NCBI RefSeq assembly: GCF_038396675.1
Contig: NC_088929.1
Span: 39,223,501 to 39,287,500, forward strand
Origin: Hydra vulgaris
Taxonomy: Eukaryota; Cnidaria; Hydrozoa; Anthoathecata; Hydridae
Direction: 5' to 3'
Length of the DNA: 64,000 nt
The translations under genes were made by a program, and so were the position numbers. Positions 20,575-33,227 of the stretch are shown one piece after another. The notes under the pieces were generated by a model that was not told the DNA's origin, did not search any database, and saw nothing but the letters and a program-made list of their open reading frames with translations. The first letter of the stretch is position 1. Each line of letters begins with the position of its first letter.

Positions 20575-20700
20575 TAATACTACTATACTTCATCTCCTAC
20601 TATACTTCATCTCCTACTATACTTCATCTCCTACTATACTTCATCTCCTACTATACTTCATCTCCTACTATACTTCATCTCCTACTATACTTCATCTCTT
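20575..20700. repeat. 17-bp minisatellite, about seven copies
   Basis: The unit ACTATACTTCATCTCCT is repeated in tandem, nearly without variation, then breaks off at TTCATCTCTTTG. No coding function is indicated; the run happens to stay open in one frame. Confidence 0.9.
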
Positions 20701-20736
20701 TGTATTTTAATGTTCAACTTTCTTCAAGACGGTTTA

Positions 20737-20820
20737 TTTTTTTTGTTTCTCTATTTGCAATATATAGAGATATATACGGCAAATAGAGAATATATATTGC
20801 AAAAAGAGAAGCAAAAAAAA
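20737..20820. repeat. Fold-back, 30-bp arms, 24-base loop
   Basis: The left arm 20737-20766 (T8-GTTTCTCTATTTGC...) and right arm 20791-20820 are reverse complements with two mismatches. Confidence 0.85.
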
Positions 20821-21194
20821 TTTACGACTTAATTTTGATTCAGACAAATGCTAACTTTGTTAATCTTCTTGTAGATTTTAAGTCAAACCCGACTCATCTC
20901 CGTAGTTTTCTCAATCTTGTGCTGCACTGTAGAAAGTAGTGCTACAAAAACGTACCATTAATATTTTTTGCTCAAACTTCAATTTCACTACAGAAATAAT
21001 ACTTTAATGTTTTTTTAATCGTTAAGCAGTTTATTTTACTATAATGTAGGGATTTAAGCTAATTTTATGTAAAAAGATAATTTTTGAAGCTTTTCTGTTT
21101 CATATTTTTATAAATGTTCAAGTGAAACTTATCAACTTCATCATTCTAAAAGTTATTTTCTTTAAAACTTTTTATAAATAAGTATAAAGTATAA

Positions 21195-21285
21195 TACTTT
21201 TATGAAACCATCATGTTATGGAGATTTTTATGAAAGCATCATGTTATAGAGATTTTTATGAAAGCATCATGTTATGGAGATTTTA
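21195..21285. repeat. ~31-bp repeat, three copies
   Basis: TATGAAAGCATCATGTTATGGAGATTTT-type units occur three times in tandem with a few substitutions. Confidence 0.8.
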
Positions 21286-21689
21286 AAATAAACTCATATT
21301 TTTAATTATATGGTTTTATTTACTAATAACTAATTGAACTATAAAATGAGCTAGAAAATAAAAGTTCTTAAAGTTCACCGATACTTTTAGCAGTCACCCA
21401 CGGTTCCCCACACTTCATTTTTATAATTGATATGTAGCTTCGGTGTCTATAAAATTGATTTATTAAAAGTCAGGTGCGGATACGTGCAGTTTCCGAAATT
21501 ATAGATAAAAAAGTATTAAAAGTCAGAAAATAGAAAACCGCTTTTTAACGTGGTTTCAGACTATATCTGCTTATAACAATAGTTTTGGGTAAGCTGTTTT
21601 GTCAATTTTTATTGAGAATTAATTTTAATGGATATGCATTTTATTATTGGTGTTACTATTGGTTGTTGTAGATAAATTAAAAAGCCAAA

Positions 21690-22560
21690 TATGCCTTTAC
21701 AGCCATCTATAGTTAACAAATGCTGTAAAGGAATACAAGTAAAACATGATCTTTTTTTAACAATGATAGATGAAAAATTGGCTCGTGTAGTAACAAATAC
21801 ACCTTCTGCGTAAACATGTACAATACGTGGAGCTTCTCCACGACAAATGAACGATTTGACTAAAGCGTCTGTTAGGCCCGAAAATGAAAGTTCGTATCAA
21901 TACGGACTGTCGACATTACATGCCTGGGTTCGGTGTATGGAAACAATATTGCATATTTCCTACAACCTGTCTTTCCAAACATAGTCAGCTAAAAGTGAAG
22001 GAAAAAAAAGACAAAAGAAAGAGAGGAAGACCTTGGTACTGAAACGTTTTTTGTGAGCAGCTAGAATTAATCGTCAACAAACCAAAACAAGTAAGTGGTT
22101 ATAACAATGATGGTAATACTGCTAGGACATTTTTTGACAATGTAAGCTGCTCTTCTGAAATCACTGGAGCAAATGAAAATTTGATTAAGCTACTTTACAT
22201 AATTCTCCTGAGGTTTTATGGCAAATGCTGAAAGTTTTGGTACATATGCTGCAGAAACTGCCAATATTTATGTGAGTAATTATAGGTGGTGCTGTATGCT
22301 GACTTCAGTACACAAAATTTTAATTCACGGAGAAAATATCATAAAACATTTTGCAGTACTGCCTAATGGTCAACTTTCAGAAAATGCACAAGAATCCCGT
22401 AATAAAGATTATAAAAAATTTCGCCTATATCATACCAGGAAATGACCTAGATTAGCAAGAAATGATGACGCATTTCATACACTTTCGATCCCTTCATCGC
22501 CAGCATTAGAAAAGCGTACAGTAAAACGGTCAAAGAACATGATGAAGATACTTTGTAGCT
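21690..22560 (+). pseudogene. Decayed multi-copy protein-family copy, family unnamed
   Basis: Broken + strand frames give SSYQYGLSTLHAWVRCMETI at about 21891-21950, a G-N-T-A-R-T-F-F-D-N block at about 22107-22140, and an open 75-codon stretch (22218-22445) with V-H-K-I-L-I-H-G and S-R-N-K-D-Y-K-K-F-R. Together they resemble a long uncharacterised protein that I recall as multi-copy in arthropod and cnidarian genomes, probably mobile-element borne. No transposase motif is visible. It has several stops and at least one frameshift. Confidence 0.5.
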
Positions 22561-22663
22561 TTTGAAAGTCGACCTAAAATTTATTCCATAAACACTCACT
22601 GTAAAAAAGTTGTTATTAATAAACTATTCTGAATATTTATATAATAAGCATTTTATAAACTCT

Positions 22664-22815
22664 TGAAAATATTCATTTAAATGTTGAAATATTCATGTAA
22701 ATGTTGAAATATTCATGTAAATGTTGAAATATTCATGTAAATGTTGAAATATTCATGTAAATGTTGAAAATATTCATGTAAATGTTGAAATATTCATGTA
22801 AATGTTGAAATTTAA
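22664..22815. repeat. 20-bp minisatellite, about seven to eight copies
   Basis: The unit ATATTCATGTAAATGTTGAA is repeated in tandem; one copy has an extra A. Confidence 0.9.
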
Positions 22816-23414
22816 GTAAATTAATTAATTACACGCAACAATTAAAAAAAATCAAGTTAATAAAGAAACTAAGCCTAATGTAAGGAAAATGTTTGTTAAA
22901 AAGTTTAAAAAGTACGGGTTCGTTTTTTATCTAGAGTTTAGAATCCTTGTGTTTTATACATAAATATATAAATTTAACATGAATATATCTTCCAATTAAG
23001 TAAGCATTTTATGTATTTTTTGCTGTTTTGAATACTTTCAAAGTTTTTTCGTTAATTAAAAAGAACATGTTTAGTTAAAAATAAAATTAAAAATAAAATA
23101 AAAATGACAGTTTTGAAGTTTTTGAATATAATTAACAAATTTTATATTAAAACTTTTTTTTATAAAAAATATTTCCTTAGAAGCGTCATAAACTACTTGA
23201 AATTTGTGCAAAATTTCAACACTTAATCTTTAGTAACAAAAAATTTATTGATTTTTAATCCAAAACCTTTATTTTCCACAGTGCGCTTCTTCTAAATCCA
23301 ATAATAAACTTTATTTCCGCTTTTATCAAAATTTTTTTTAACAAACAACTTTTTTTCCAAGCGAAAAATAGCAACCGTTGCAAAGAGATTCTGTGCAATA
23401 AACTGTTATTTTTA

Positions 23415-23416
<2 letters not shown>
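22816..23416. other. AT-rich stretch, nothing assignable
   Basis: No ORF, splice-flanked exon or repeat unit could be supported here. Confidence 0.5.

Positions 23417-23499
<83 letters not shown>
23417..23499. repeat. (TA)n microsatellite
   Basis: About 80 bp of uninterrupted TA dinucleotides. Confidence 0.98.
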
Positions 23500-23501
<2 letters not shown>

Positions 23502-23892
23502 CGCTTGAGCATGAGTACATTATTCAAATTGGGAGCTGATGTAAATATAACTCTGTTGTTTATGTAATAGCTTAGATATGGTTTTTAAACAGCTAGAAAG
23601 ATTTTAGCTATTTTAGCTGGATGATTTTTTTTAAAGCCGTTTTCAAAAAATGCATTTATCAGAGAATCTAAATATTTATCATTTTTTTGAGCGGAAGTTT
23701 TTTAGAACAGATTCTTTTTGACAAAATAGTCCTTTGAAATCGCCAGTGATAATGGTAAGGTTGATGTTAGAGTTCATCGACGAAGCTGATCACAATAGGT
23801 TCGTGAATAATGGGTAACATAACTAAATCATAATATATTAAAAAATGTTTATACGCTGTTTTTTTATTGAATTCATTTTATATTTGTACAGA

Positions 23893-23939
23893 CTCACACA
23901 CACACACACACAAACACACACACAAACACACACACACGC

Positions 23940-24005
<66 letters not shown>

Positions 24006-24009
24006 ACAC
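23893..24009. repeat. (CA)n microsatellite
   Basis: About 115 bp of CA dinucleotides with early interruptions (AAACAC, GCACATACATA). Confidence 0.98.
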
Positions 24010-24640
24010 AAACGCAAAGAAGCAAAACAATCCTAAAATATCACGTCAAAAAAACGTCTAGAATATCCTAAAACATTACGTCTAAAAAAATATAATTCAA
24101 AAAAATAAATCGCTTTTTTTTAAAAAAAAGTTGCTAAAAACTACCAATATCATACCACGAAAGCTTAATTAAAATATATAATCAAAATCTACCCATAGCT
24201 TTCAATAACTGCACCTTCAATGAAGAACAAATTAAAAAAGAGTTAATACATGCCAAAATAATGCTGCTCTTGTAACAGTTAAACAGCGCTTTGAATAACG
24301 TTTAATCTGTAAATATTCGAAATTGTGGTGGACAACGGAACTTAAAAAATACAAAAATATAAAATCTTTTGTTTAACTATAAACAATGGCAAAATTTTCA
24401 ATTTCTGTTCGTGACGTGTTTTTACAGTTAGAAGGTGGATAAAGATATGCATACTACTTTAATTTTATTAAAGAACAACTATTTAAGTATTATTTTTTTC
24501 ATATTTTAGGCTCCCTGAATGTTTGAATATATATATATTTATCATCATATTTTTTTGTGTGTTATTGTCGCATTAGTTTGAAAAATATACAATAATTTTC
24601 TTAACGCTCTAACTAGAAATATTTGATGACTGCTATTTCT
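24010..24640. other. AT-rich stretch, nothing assignable
   Basis: No supported gene or repeat; the base composition matches the neighbouring intergenic DNA. Confidence 0.5.
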
Positions 24641-24645
24641 CATGG

Positions 24646-24945
24646 AAAATATATTACATATGAGTTGTGGAGATAAAAATATATTACATATGAGTTGTAG
24701 AGATAAAAATATATTACATATGAGTTGTAGAGATAAAAATATATACATATGAGTTGTAGAGATAAAAATATATTACATATGAGTTGTAGAGATAAAAATA
24801 TATTACATATGAGTTGTAGAGATAAAAATATATTACATATGAGTTGTAGAGATAAAAATATATTACATATGAGTTGTAGAGATAAAAATATATTACATAT
24901 GAATTGTAGAGATAAAAATATATTACATATGAGTTGTAGAGATAA
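24646..24945. repeat. 30-bp minisatellite, about ten copies, open on both strands
   Basis: The unit ATATTACATATGAGTTGTAGAGATAAAA(AT) repeats about ten times; one copy lacks 3 bp. As 30 is a multiple of three, several frames stay open on both strands. These ORFs are by-products of the repeat. Confidence 0.93.
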
Positions 24946-25399
24946 AATTTCACTTGAAATACTCACAAACAGTTTATTTTCATAAAAATAACTAGATAAA
25001 GTACAAATTCGCAACTTCCGTACGTGACTACCGTACATGACCTTACAAGAACTGCAGTTAAACGATTTGCGACTCTTTGATAGATTGTACAATCCTATAA
25101 CTTTCTAATAATCTTGACCAATATCTAAAGCATTATTTTTTTTGAAAAATATCCTGTTAAAACTTATATTTTTCTAGTAATCAAAGTTCATTTATCAAGT
25201 AACTAAAATTTGCGTTTTTCTGTTCCATGCGAGATTTCGTTTCAAACATCCCTAATAATAACATTACAAACGTATAAAATTCTTTCTTAAACAAAATATT
25301 TATATAGATTAAAATTAAATGAGAGTAAATTGGAGAGTTTTATTATTATGGAAATAATAGACAGAGTATATACGAGTTTCCATGTGTGATTTTTTGGAA

Positions 25400-26655
25400 T
25401 TGCCTAAATATAATAAGATACAAGAATGCTTAGAGTACAAAAGATACATCCTAGCGCGTAACAACTTTCGTAAGGCGGTTAAAGCAGCCCAAAAAGAAAG
25501 GTCCAAGAAAAAACAATAAATATTGAAAATTTACAAACTACAAATTCTTAAAAGTTTTGGGACAACACATGTAAAATCAAAACCAAAGCAAGTACTTAGT
25601 TATTTTAATTATTAATTTGAAAAACCAAACAGTCATAAGTTTCCAGATGGCTATGGCATTAGTGTTGAACATCTTAAAGATTCTCATTTCAACAATCTTC
25701 TTATGTAGCTTTTTGTAAATTTTATAACAGTATTTTAACAAATGCAAAAGTTTTAAATGATCTATTAACTTTAGAAATTATTCAACTTGTTAAGTAATGT
25801 AAAAAATCTCCTTATTATCTAGCTGATTAACGAGGAAATAATATTTTACCTATTTTTACTTTTAGAATATCTCATCTTAGTTATATGTCCTTGTTTAACA
25901 AACTAAAAACAATAACACGTTTTTATATTTGTGCAGTTTAGATGCCAATGCTTTTGATACTTGAAATTGGGCTATTTTAAAACCTCTTTTTAAAAAAACT
26001 TTCTATTGTGCAAACATATCATATCAAGGATTTATCTAAATTGATTTAGCATCTATCAAGGAGTGCAGTAGGGTTCTATTATATCGCCTCATCTATGTAA
26101 CATTTATACTAGAAGCATCCTAAATATAATAGTCTAAAAATGCAAAGTAGAATCAACAATAAAGTGCATACTACTGGTATCATTGTAGACGTAGATGATG
26201 TAATTTTCACAATCTCTGGTCTGCAAGAGCTGTTTGACAGATTTCAAACATATCGAGTCGCAAATTATCAAACTAAACACTAAGAAAAGCGAGTAACTGA
26301 TTTTTGACAAAAACTTCAAACAACGTTATTCAAATGAACGGAACTACAATACATTGTTCAAAATAAATAAGAGCATATAGGTTTCCAATGGGATAATGAT
26401 AGTAACAAGAACAAGATTGAAACATTTTAAAAAACCAACTTAATTGTGCGTATAACTCAGTTTCAATCGGTTGCATTAGCTCTTATTGATAGTGGAATTC
26501 ATTTTTGCCAGTCAACAATAGTTTATTTATATAACTCATTAGTAATTTCAAAGCCTATATATGGTCTTGAGCTACGCAAACATAACACCAGTTTCCTTAG
26601 TAACACAGACGCTGCATGCGTCTATGCGTCGCTCTTTTACAAAATGAGGAAATAG
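25400..26655 (+). pseudogene. Decayed LINE reverse transcriptase (second clade)
   Basis: Linker-like sequence (ARNNFRKAVKAAQKERSKKK) at about 25456-25515 is followed by broken RT motifs: L-D-A-N-A-F-D-T at about 25940, a G-V-Q-stop-G-S-I-I-S-P-H-L block at about 26061-26096, a V-D-V-D-D box at about 26190, and L-N-T-K-K-S-E at about 26274. A C-terminal stretch ISKPIYGLE follows near 26548. Many stops. It differs in sequence from the LINEs at 28.2 and 57 kb. Confidence 0.65.
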
Positions 26656-27002
26656 GCTTGTGAATAAAGAATCATTTAACAAATTAAGCTGATTTTTTCT
26701 TAAGACATTGAATATTTTTTTATATTTCTACTTTTGAAAGAAAAATATCCGGTTTTATAAAAAAACAAATTAGTATATTTATTTTGGTTTATACGGACGA
26801 GTTCCTAACTAATCTTGAAAATTACAAAAGTCCGTATATTTTTATTCAAAAAACAGTAAGCGTCGATATTTTATAGAATTTTACGAACTATGTCATTAAC
26901 ACTATTTAATAATAAACAATTTCATTGAATATAAATTTATTAAAATTTTAAACAAATCTGCTATCATCTGATTCTTCGCTCTTTAGTTTCTTACAAAGTT
27001 TC

Positions 27003-27100
27003 TCAACGTTCTAATAGATGTTTTTAATAACGTTCTAATAGATGTTTTTAATAACGTTCTAATAGATGTTTTTAATAACGTCCTAATAGATGTTTTTAAT
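27003..27100. repeat. 23-bp repeat, four copies
   Basis: CGTTCTAATAGATGTTTTTAATAA repeated in tandem with one C/T change. Confidence 0.9.
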
Positions 27101-27650
27101 AACTTGTGGCTATGAAAATGACTATGAAAAACAAATTTAACAGCTTATCAGTATAACATTTTACTCATGATATAGATCTTGCTAAATTAGTTAATTACAA
27201 GTTAAAATGAACTAAATTATTTCTTAAATTTGTTTAAAAGCAAAAAACAACTAAAGTTTGAATTGTTATTATAAACTATAATTGAGATTTTTTTACCAAA
27301 AATAAAATTAACAAAAATGGTAAAAACTATTTACAATAGCATAACATTCAAAAAAACAATCAATAGAGGTACATATCAAATGTCACTAACAAATAATTTG
27401 CAGTACCGTAAGTGTTTTCCGCCAACGTGCATGACTAACTCAAAACTGAGCTTCCTTGTTTTTGGCTTCAATAGTACACTCAGACAAAAGAGGATAATTA
27501 AAATACCTAACGAATGAAGCACCATGAATTATCATTTTATGTATAGATTGTTACATAGGTATGGTTTTTTAAATGTGTTATTAGTAATGATTGCAAATAG
27601 ATGTTCAGATTTCTGATTGAAAATCTATATATCCGATCTTGTAGTCGTGT
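27100..27650. other. AT-rich stretch, nothing assignable
   Basis: A 66-codon open frame (27317-27517) has no recognised motif or splice context; I do not call it a gene. Confidence 0.4.
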
Positions 27651-27655
27651 TTGCT

Positions 27656-27758
<103 letters not shown>

Positions 27759-27970
27759 AGATGTACATATATTTATGTAAAGAAAGATGCATACCAGCTT
27801 ATATTGGATCCATAAGCGTGAAGTAGTAAACTCCTTTTTAGTTTACGCTCCCTCTGCTTGGTAAGTTGATCAATGGTGTTTAACGAGATTTTCTTATTTA
27901 TTGCTATTCCTCATCATATGTCCTAATCTCTATTTCAGGATTTTTTTCTAATCTTTTATTATAGTTATGT

Positions 27971-28140
<170 letters not shown>

Positions 28141-28189
28141 CCGTTTAGTAATATATACAGTTTCGAAGCATATAAATAAAAATAAATAT

Positions 28190-30740
28190 TTGCAGGGCAA
28201 GAAGAAGACTTATTTAGCCTTATCACCGAGCCCCATTCTCACGTATTTACAAAAACCGTAATATATAAATATCTATTGTTAACAAACTATTTATTAAAAA
28301 ATATATAAAAGTAAAATAGATAACAATTCCTTGTCTTTTAAAGAAAAATTTAAAGAATCAAAATTTAAGGAAAGAGTAAGATTAAGTGAATAAGAAAAAA
28401 TAAAGAAGATATTATTATTTGTTCAAAACTTAAAAAGTTAAACTAAGATTTAAAAATAAAAACTAAATTAATTAATATACACCATAGAAATAACATAAAT
28501 AAATTAGTATACTTCATAAAAATAACGTAAATAAATTAGCAAACGCCATAGAGGTAATACAATAATTAAGGTAATAAAAAAAATAAATGTTGATACACTC
28601 AGTGACATAATTTTTGTGTTAATTATTTTTTTGTATTTGAGTTTTGATGAAAAAAAAAACATTTAAAATCGGATATATTAAAATCCATAAGTAAGAATGC
28701 GTGTTTTGATTCATTTTTAAACTGCTCTATCCTAGTTTTATGTGTATTTATAATTTTGGGAAACATTTTCCACAGGTAAGGTCCACGATAAAGAACTGAA
28801 TATGAAGTTAGTTTTGAATTATATTTTGGGACAACAAAGTTGTTATTTGAAAATTTTGTTGGATATTTATGAACTATTTTGTCAAATTAGGATTGAAATA
28901 TTTTAGTAGATAATCCTATATTTATTTTATACATGAACATTAAAACTTGGTGTAGGTTAATTTTATATATATTTAAGGCTCCAATTATACGCAGAAGAGG
29001 CTCACAAAGTACAGTTCTATCAGCTCCAAAAATTATTCTGCACACGTGTTTTTGTTTCAGTACAATTTTTTAAATTTATTGTTTGTACTTGCCCATGCAA
29101 TATTGCAATAAATTAAATAACAATGAATGAAAGAGAAATATAAACTTTTTAAAGAACTATTTTTTAAAAATGGTTTAGCCCTATATATCGTTGCTAAATT
29201 TTTTTGATATTTTATTTTCAATACTTATTTTAAGTAAACTCCAACGTAAATGTTCATCTAAGATTACGCCTTGAAAGTTTACTGAGTTTTCTCTTTTAAT
29301 GTTAGTGCTATTGATTATTAGATTAGGCAATTTGATGGGAATACTTTTTGATTCATTCACTTTGGGGCGAAATAAATTTGGTTTTATCCACATTTAGAGA
29401 AAGTTTATTACTTTTGAACCACTCATTAACTTTCAATAATTGTTCGTTTGTTGTTTCAAATAGTGTATTAATATCTCTGTGGGAATAAAAAACATTGGAG
29501 TCATCTGCAAAAAGAATACAATTTAATAAGCCTGTAGCTAAATTTAAATTATTAAAGTACACTAGGAACAACAGTGGTCCTAAAATAGAGCCCTGGGGAA
29601 CCTTACAAGTTACGGCAGTCGGGAATGTTTGTTTTTGTTCATTCACTATAAATTGTTTTCTACCGGTCAAATATTTTTTGAACCAAAGTAAATTGTTATT
29701 TTTTACTTCATAGTGTTCAGGTTTTTTTTTAGTTCATTAAGATTAACGGTATCGAAAGCTTTTGACAGATCAATGAAAACTCCTAAGGTGATGTAGTTAC
29801 TACTGAATGCACTTGATATTTGATTGGCTAGTTCAACCACTGCATGTTCCGTTGAACTTTTTTTGTGAAACCAAATTGTTTTGTATACAACATGTCGTTT
29901 TCTGAAAAGTAATTAAAAAGCCGATTGTACATTATTCTCTTAAGTAATTTTGAAAAACCAGGTAAAATAGATATAGGCCTATAATTAGAGATATTTGAGT
30001 CATCTCCGTGCTTAAATATCGGTGTGATTCGGGCAATTTTTAGCTTTTCAGGGACAATACCTGTTTTAAATGAAAGATTAAATTTGTGAAATAACGAGGG
30101 TTCTATTATATTATAAACTGATTTTACAATATTAACGTTAATTTTATCAAATCCAGCACTTTTGTTAGTTTTAAGGTAAAAAAGGCGATTTGCAATTCAA
30201 TTAGCTTTAAATTAGGTTCATCCATAACTTAATCGTAATTTTTTAAATAAGATTTAAATGGTGTTGAATTCATAGGAACATTTAATGCCAAATTCAGACC
30301 AGCATTAGTAAAGAAGCTGCTTAGTTTTTCAGCAGTAATTGATTTATCATAAATTGTGTTTTAATCAACTGTTATTTTTTTTGGCAGAATATTTCTCGCA
30401 TATTTATTTTTTTCGATTATTTCTTTAATTACAATTCATGTTTTTTTAGTGTTTCCGGTAGCTTTACTTAATAGCTTTACATAATAAAGCTTTTTTGAGT
30501 TCTTTTTCGTTTTTTCAAATATATTTTTCTAATTTTTATATTTCATTTCATTTTTATAAGTTTTATTTTTATCATATAACTTTTGTTTTCTTTTTGAAGA
30601 TTTTAGTAACCCGTTAGACATCCATGGTGTTAAAACAGTTTTGGTTTTTACAATAAATTTTTTTTAGGAAATACTTGATCATATTGCTTGCAGAATTGAT
30701 TTAAAAATAGATCATTTGCGTTGTTAACGTCAATTATTCA
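28190..30740 (-). mobile_element. 5'-truncated CR1/jockey-like LINE
   Basis: On the minus strand, from high to low coordinates: a basic linker (TVLTPWMSNGLLKSSKRKQ, about 30640-30580), RT fingers (I-V-P-E-K-L-K-I-A-R-I-T-P-I-F-K, N-Y-R-P-I-S-I-L-P), palm motif A (VFIDLSKAFDTVN, about 29780-29740), VPQGSILGPLLFLVYFNNL and the catalytic box FADDSNVFYSH (about 29540-29490), then thumb (SNKLSLNVDKTKF) and a C-terminal Y-R-G-P-Y-L-W block (about 28790-28770). The 3' UTR at 28234-28195 carries GGGGCTCGGTGATAAGG, shared with the LINE near 62.7 kb. The endonuclease is missing, as usual for 5' truncation. Stops and frameshifts are scattered through it. Confidence 0.88.
28195..28234 (-). promoter_or_regulatory. 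LINE 3' UTR conserved stem-loop, copy 1
   Basis: Minus-strand GGGGCTCGGTGATAAGGCT then AAATA then AGTCTTCTTCTTGCCC. AAGGCT can pair with AGTCTT (one G-U). It matches the element at 62716-62755 with a compensated base pair. It may be the template-recognition hairpin of the LINE RT (inference). Confidence 0.6.
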
Positions 30741-32380
30741 TAGCTTATTTAACAATAATAATAACAACTTAATATATAAAAGATATTATACTCACAAGAA
30801 ATATTTTCTTTGTTGATTTTTAACCAAAAAATGTTTTATATTTAGAAAAAAACAACTTTTACTTTTTCTACAAATTATGGTGGACGTTTACTTTGGGTAC
30901 CCCCTTTAGAATGTCCGTAAAAAAGTTATACAATACGAGTATTGTTGAAAACCATACTCTAATCAAACCCTAACCCTTAAACTTATGCTTAGGCTCTAGA
31001 TTTGGTTTAGGTTTGGCTTAGCGTTCGGTTTGGTAAGGCTTTCAATAAAATAAATTTTATTTTCGGGTTCAGGCTTAGAGTATAATTTTCAATAAATGTT
31101 ATGCGTAAAACGTTACTCGTTTGTTATGGACTTACTAAAGGCGGGGTGCCTGAAATACTCGTCCGCCCAAATTTTTATTAAATAAAAAGCCAGACTTTCA
31201 AAAATGTTGGAACTCGCTGTGTAACCAACATAATGTGATAAAAACATGGAATGAAAAAATATAGCTCAAGCAAATACATTTTTACTTGTGAAAATATGCC
31301 TTGGAGGAAAATCATTAAACAAAAGTTTCCTGAGATTATACCATGTTACTAAAGAGGTAGCCAGAATATTACTTCACTTCTAAAAAGTCTATTTATTGCA
31401 GAAAACTTATAAAATAAAAAACCGGCTACCTCTGCAGTAACATGGTACAATCCACTAATCTTTACAGAAACTCAAAATCAATGATCCAAACATTTTTTTT
31501 TCTTGGTTTTTAATTTACAAAATGTATCGTATATTTGATAATATGCAAAAAAATTGAAGAAATTTAAAAATTATTTTTTGTAATATAAAAATTTAGTGAA
31601 AACGCGGGTTTTTTTGGCCCTGAAAATCCAGCACTTAAAAAGGCAAATTTAAAAAAATTTGAAATGAATATTTTTTTTATTAATTAATGCTAACTTGTTT
31701 AACTTGGTTAAAAAATATTTTAAAAAGTAAAAAATTCCTATTTTCGGTTTGCGACACTTAGTGCACTATTGGAAGAGCAATTTTAAAATCATTTTTTTGT
31801 GTCTCAAAATATAATAAAAGCTACCTTCATTTATTTATTTAAAATAATGAATATTTTTATTATTCTGCGGAATTTCAACTATACTTATGGAAGTCATTAC
31901 AATTATTGGCATATGAGTTTGCTGTAAAAAATGATAATTATCAGCCCATTATCATGGTTCAAATATAAATAGGCAGGGATTGATTTGTTGCAAGGCTTTA
32001 TAAAAAGACAACCAGAGTTGTTTCTACAAACACCTGATGCAATTGCTTCAAAATTTACATTGCTTTCTTAAGGTGAAAAAATTATCCTACAATGCGTCTG
32101 TTAAAGGCAAAAGCAAAGCTAGTTAGCTAGCTTTGCTCGATTAGCTGTTTTTAACCAACACACTGTAGGAGAGCTTGTTCACAGTCAAAAAAACTATATA
32201 AAGTTGATTCTTTTCTGTAAATGTAATGTTGTTGAATTAGTTAAACAACCGTACAAAAGCCAGTAAAAGTGTTAGCAGGTAAATGAAGTAAAAAGTTTGC
32301 AGAATCACATTTGCAGAACAAAGAACATTGGCAGCTGTGTGCTGCGCTTTAAATGCATTTGAAAATTCTATTTCTCCTCT
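30740..32380. other. Stretch with one inverted repeat and no assignable gene
   Basis: It contains 23-bp inverted repeats ACCATGTTACT... at 31340-31362 and 31424-31446 (two mismatches, 61-bp spacer), possibly a degraded MITE. The part near 31980-32170 may be the beginning of the pogo-like remnant that follows (FIKRQPELF). Nothing else is supported. Confidence 0.5.
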
Positions 32381-32905
32381 ATTTGTTTTTCTAAGGTTAA
32401 ATTTCAGAATTACATGATAAAGGAAGGTCCTCTCTGATGGGATTTACAAATTCTTCTTGTTGAATGAATTCCGACGATTTCAAAAAACGGATAAAACATT
32501 TTGTAAGATATTCAAGCTGTTCTCATGAATCTTCGGTTTTGTTAATTCTGGGCAGCCATAAAAATCATATTTGCAAGATCCAAATATCTGTAGGAGATTT
32601 GGATCTTGCAATTCAACATGGAATTACAATGCTAAGTTTTATCCCTATGGATAAAACTTAGCATTGTACCCATAATTTGTAGCCGTTGAATAGAACAGTT
32701 TTTGAACCGTTGAAAAGGTTTTACAATGCTACATGTGACAGATGAATGTTCAAAAGTCTAAGACCTACGACCGTTAGTGATATTGTTTCAATAGTTCGCA
32801 AACCATATACAAAAGCTTTCTCACCATCTAATACACAGAGAGGATTTTAAGTAGCTGGCATTGAGTCATTTTATCAATAAATTTAAAAAAATGTTATCTA
32901 CCATC
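32380..32905 (+). pseudogene. Pogo/Tigger-like DDE transposase C-terminal remnant
   Basis: Open 65-codon stretch 32464-32661 reads M-N-S-D-D-F-K-K-R-I-K-H-F-V and SSVLLILGSHKNHI, matching the strand and helix around the second catalytic Asp (normally L-D-N-H, here L-G-S-H, so the Asp is lost). After two palindromic insertions it resumes with P-L-N-R-T-V-F-E-P-L-K and finally K-P-Y-T-K-A-F-S-P-S-N-T-Q-R-G-F. Stops at several places. The N-terminal HTH domain is not visible. Confidence 0.65.
32571..32668. repeat. Pair of adjacent fold-backs inside the transposase remnant
   Basis: TTGCAAGATCCAAATATC (32571-32588) pairs with 32594-32611 (one mismatch, 5-base loop). TACAATGCTAAGTTTTATCC (32625-32644) pairs perfectly with 32649-32668 over a 4-base loop. 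Both interrupt the transposase frame. Confidence 0.93.
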
Positions 32906-33227
32906 ATCAGTTACAGATCGTGCTACTCCAAATACAGTAAACACCATTCTTGTGGAAACTAGAAGACTGCACCAAATGATGATGGTATGGAGCTAAATAT
33001 GTCTGAAGCACTTCATGAAACAAGTTTTTATAACAAATTGTCACCAAGCATTGCTTCATTATTCTCACCTTATGTTTTGAAACCTTTCCCAAAATATGAT
33101 AGAGAAAGAAATTTTATAAGGAGCCAACTAAAAACAAGGATCTTGACTCATACTTCAATCAAAAATAATATTTGTTTGTCAGAAGAAAAGAAAACACCAA
33201 CCAACAAAAGAAACCCATCACAAAAAA

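Noticed and set aside
24640..25092. 150-codon minus-strand ORF with a repeated L-Q-L-I-C-N-I-F-L-S peptide
   Set aside because: It is produced entirely by the 30-bp minisatellite, which is open in several frames on both strands because its period is a multiple of three.
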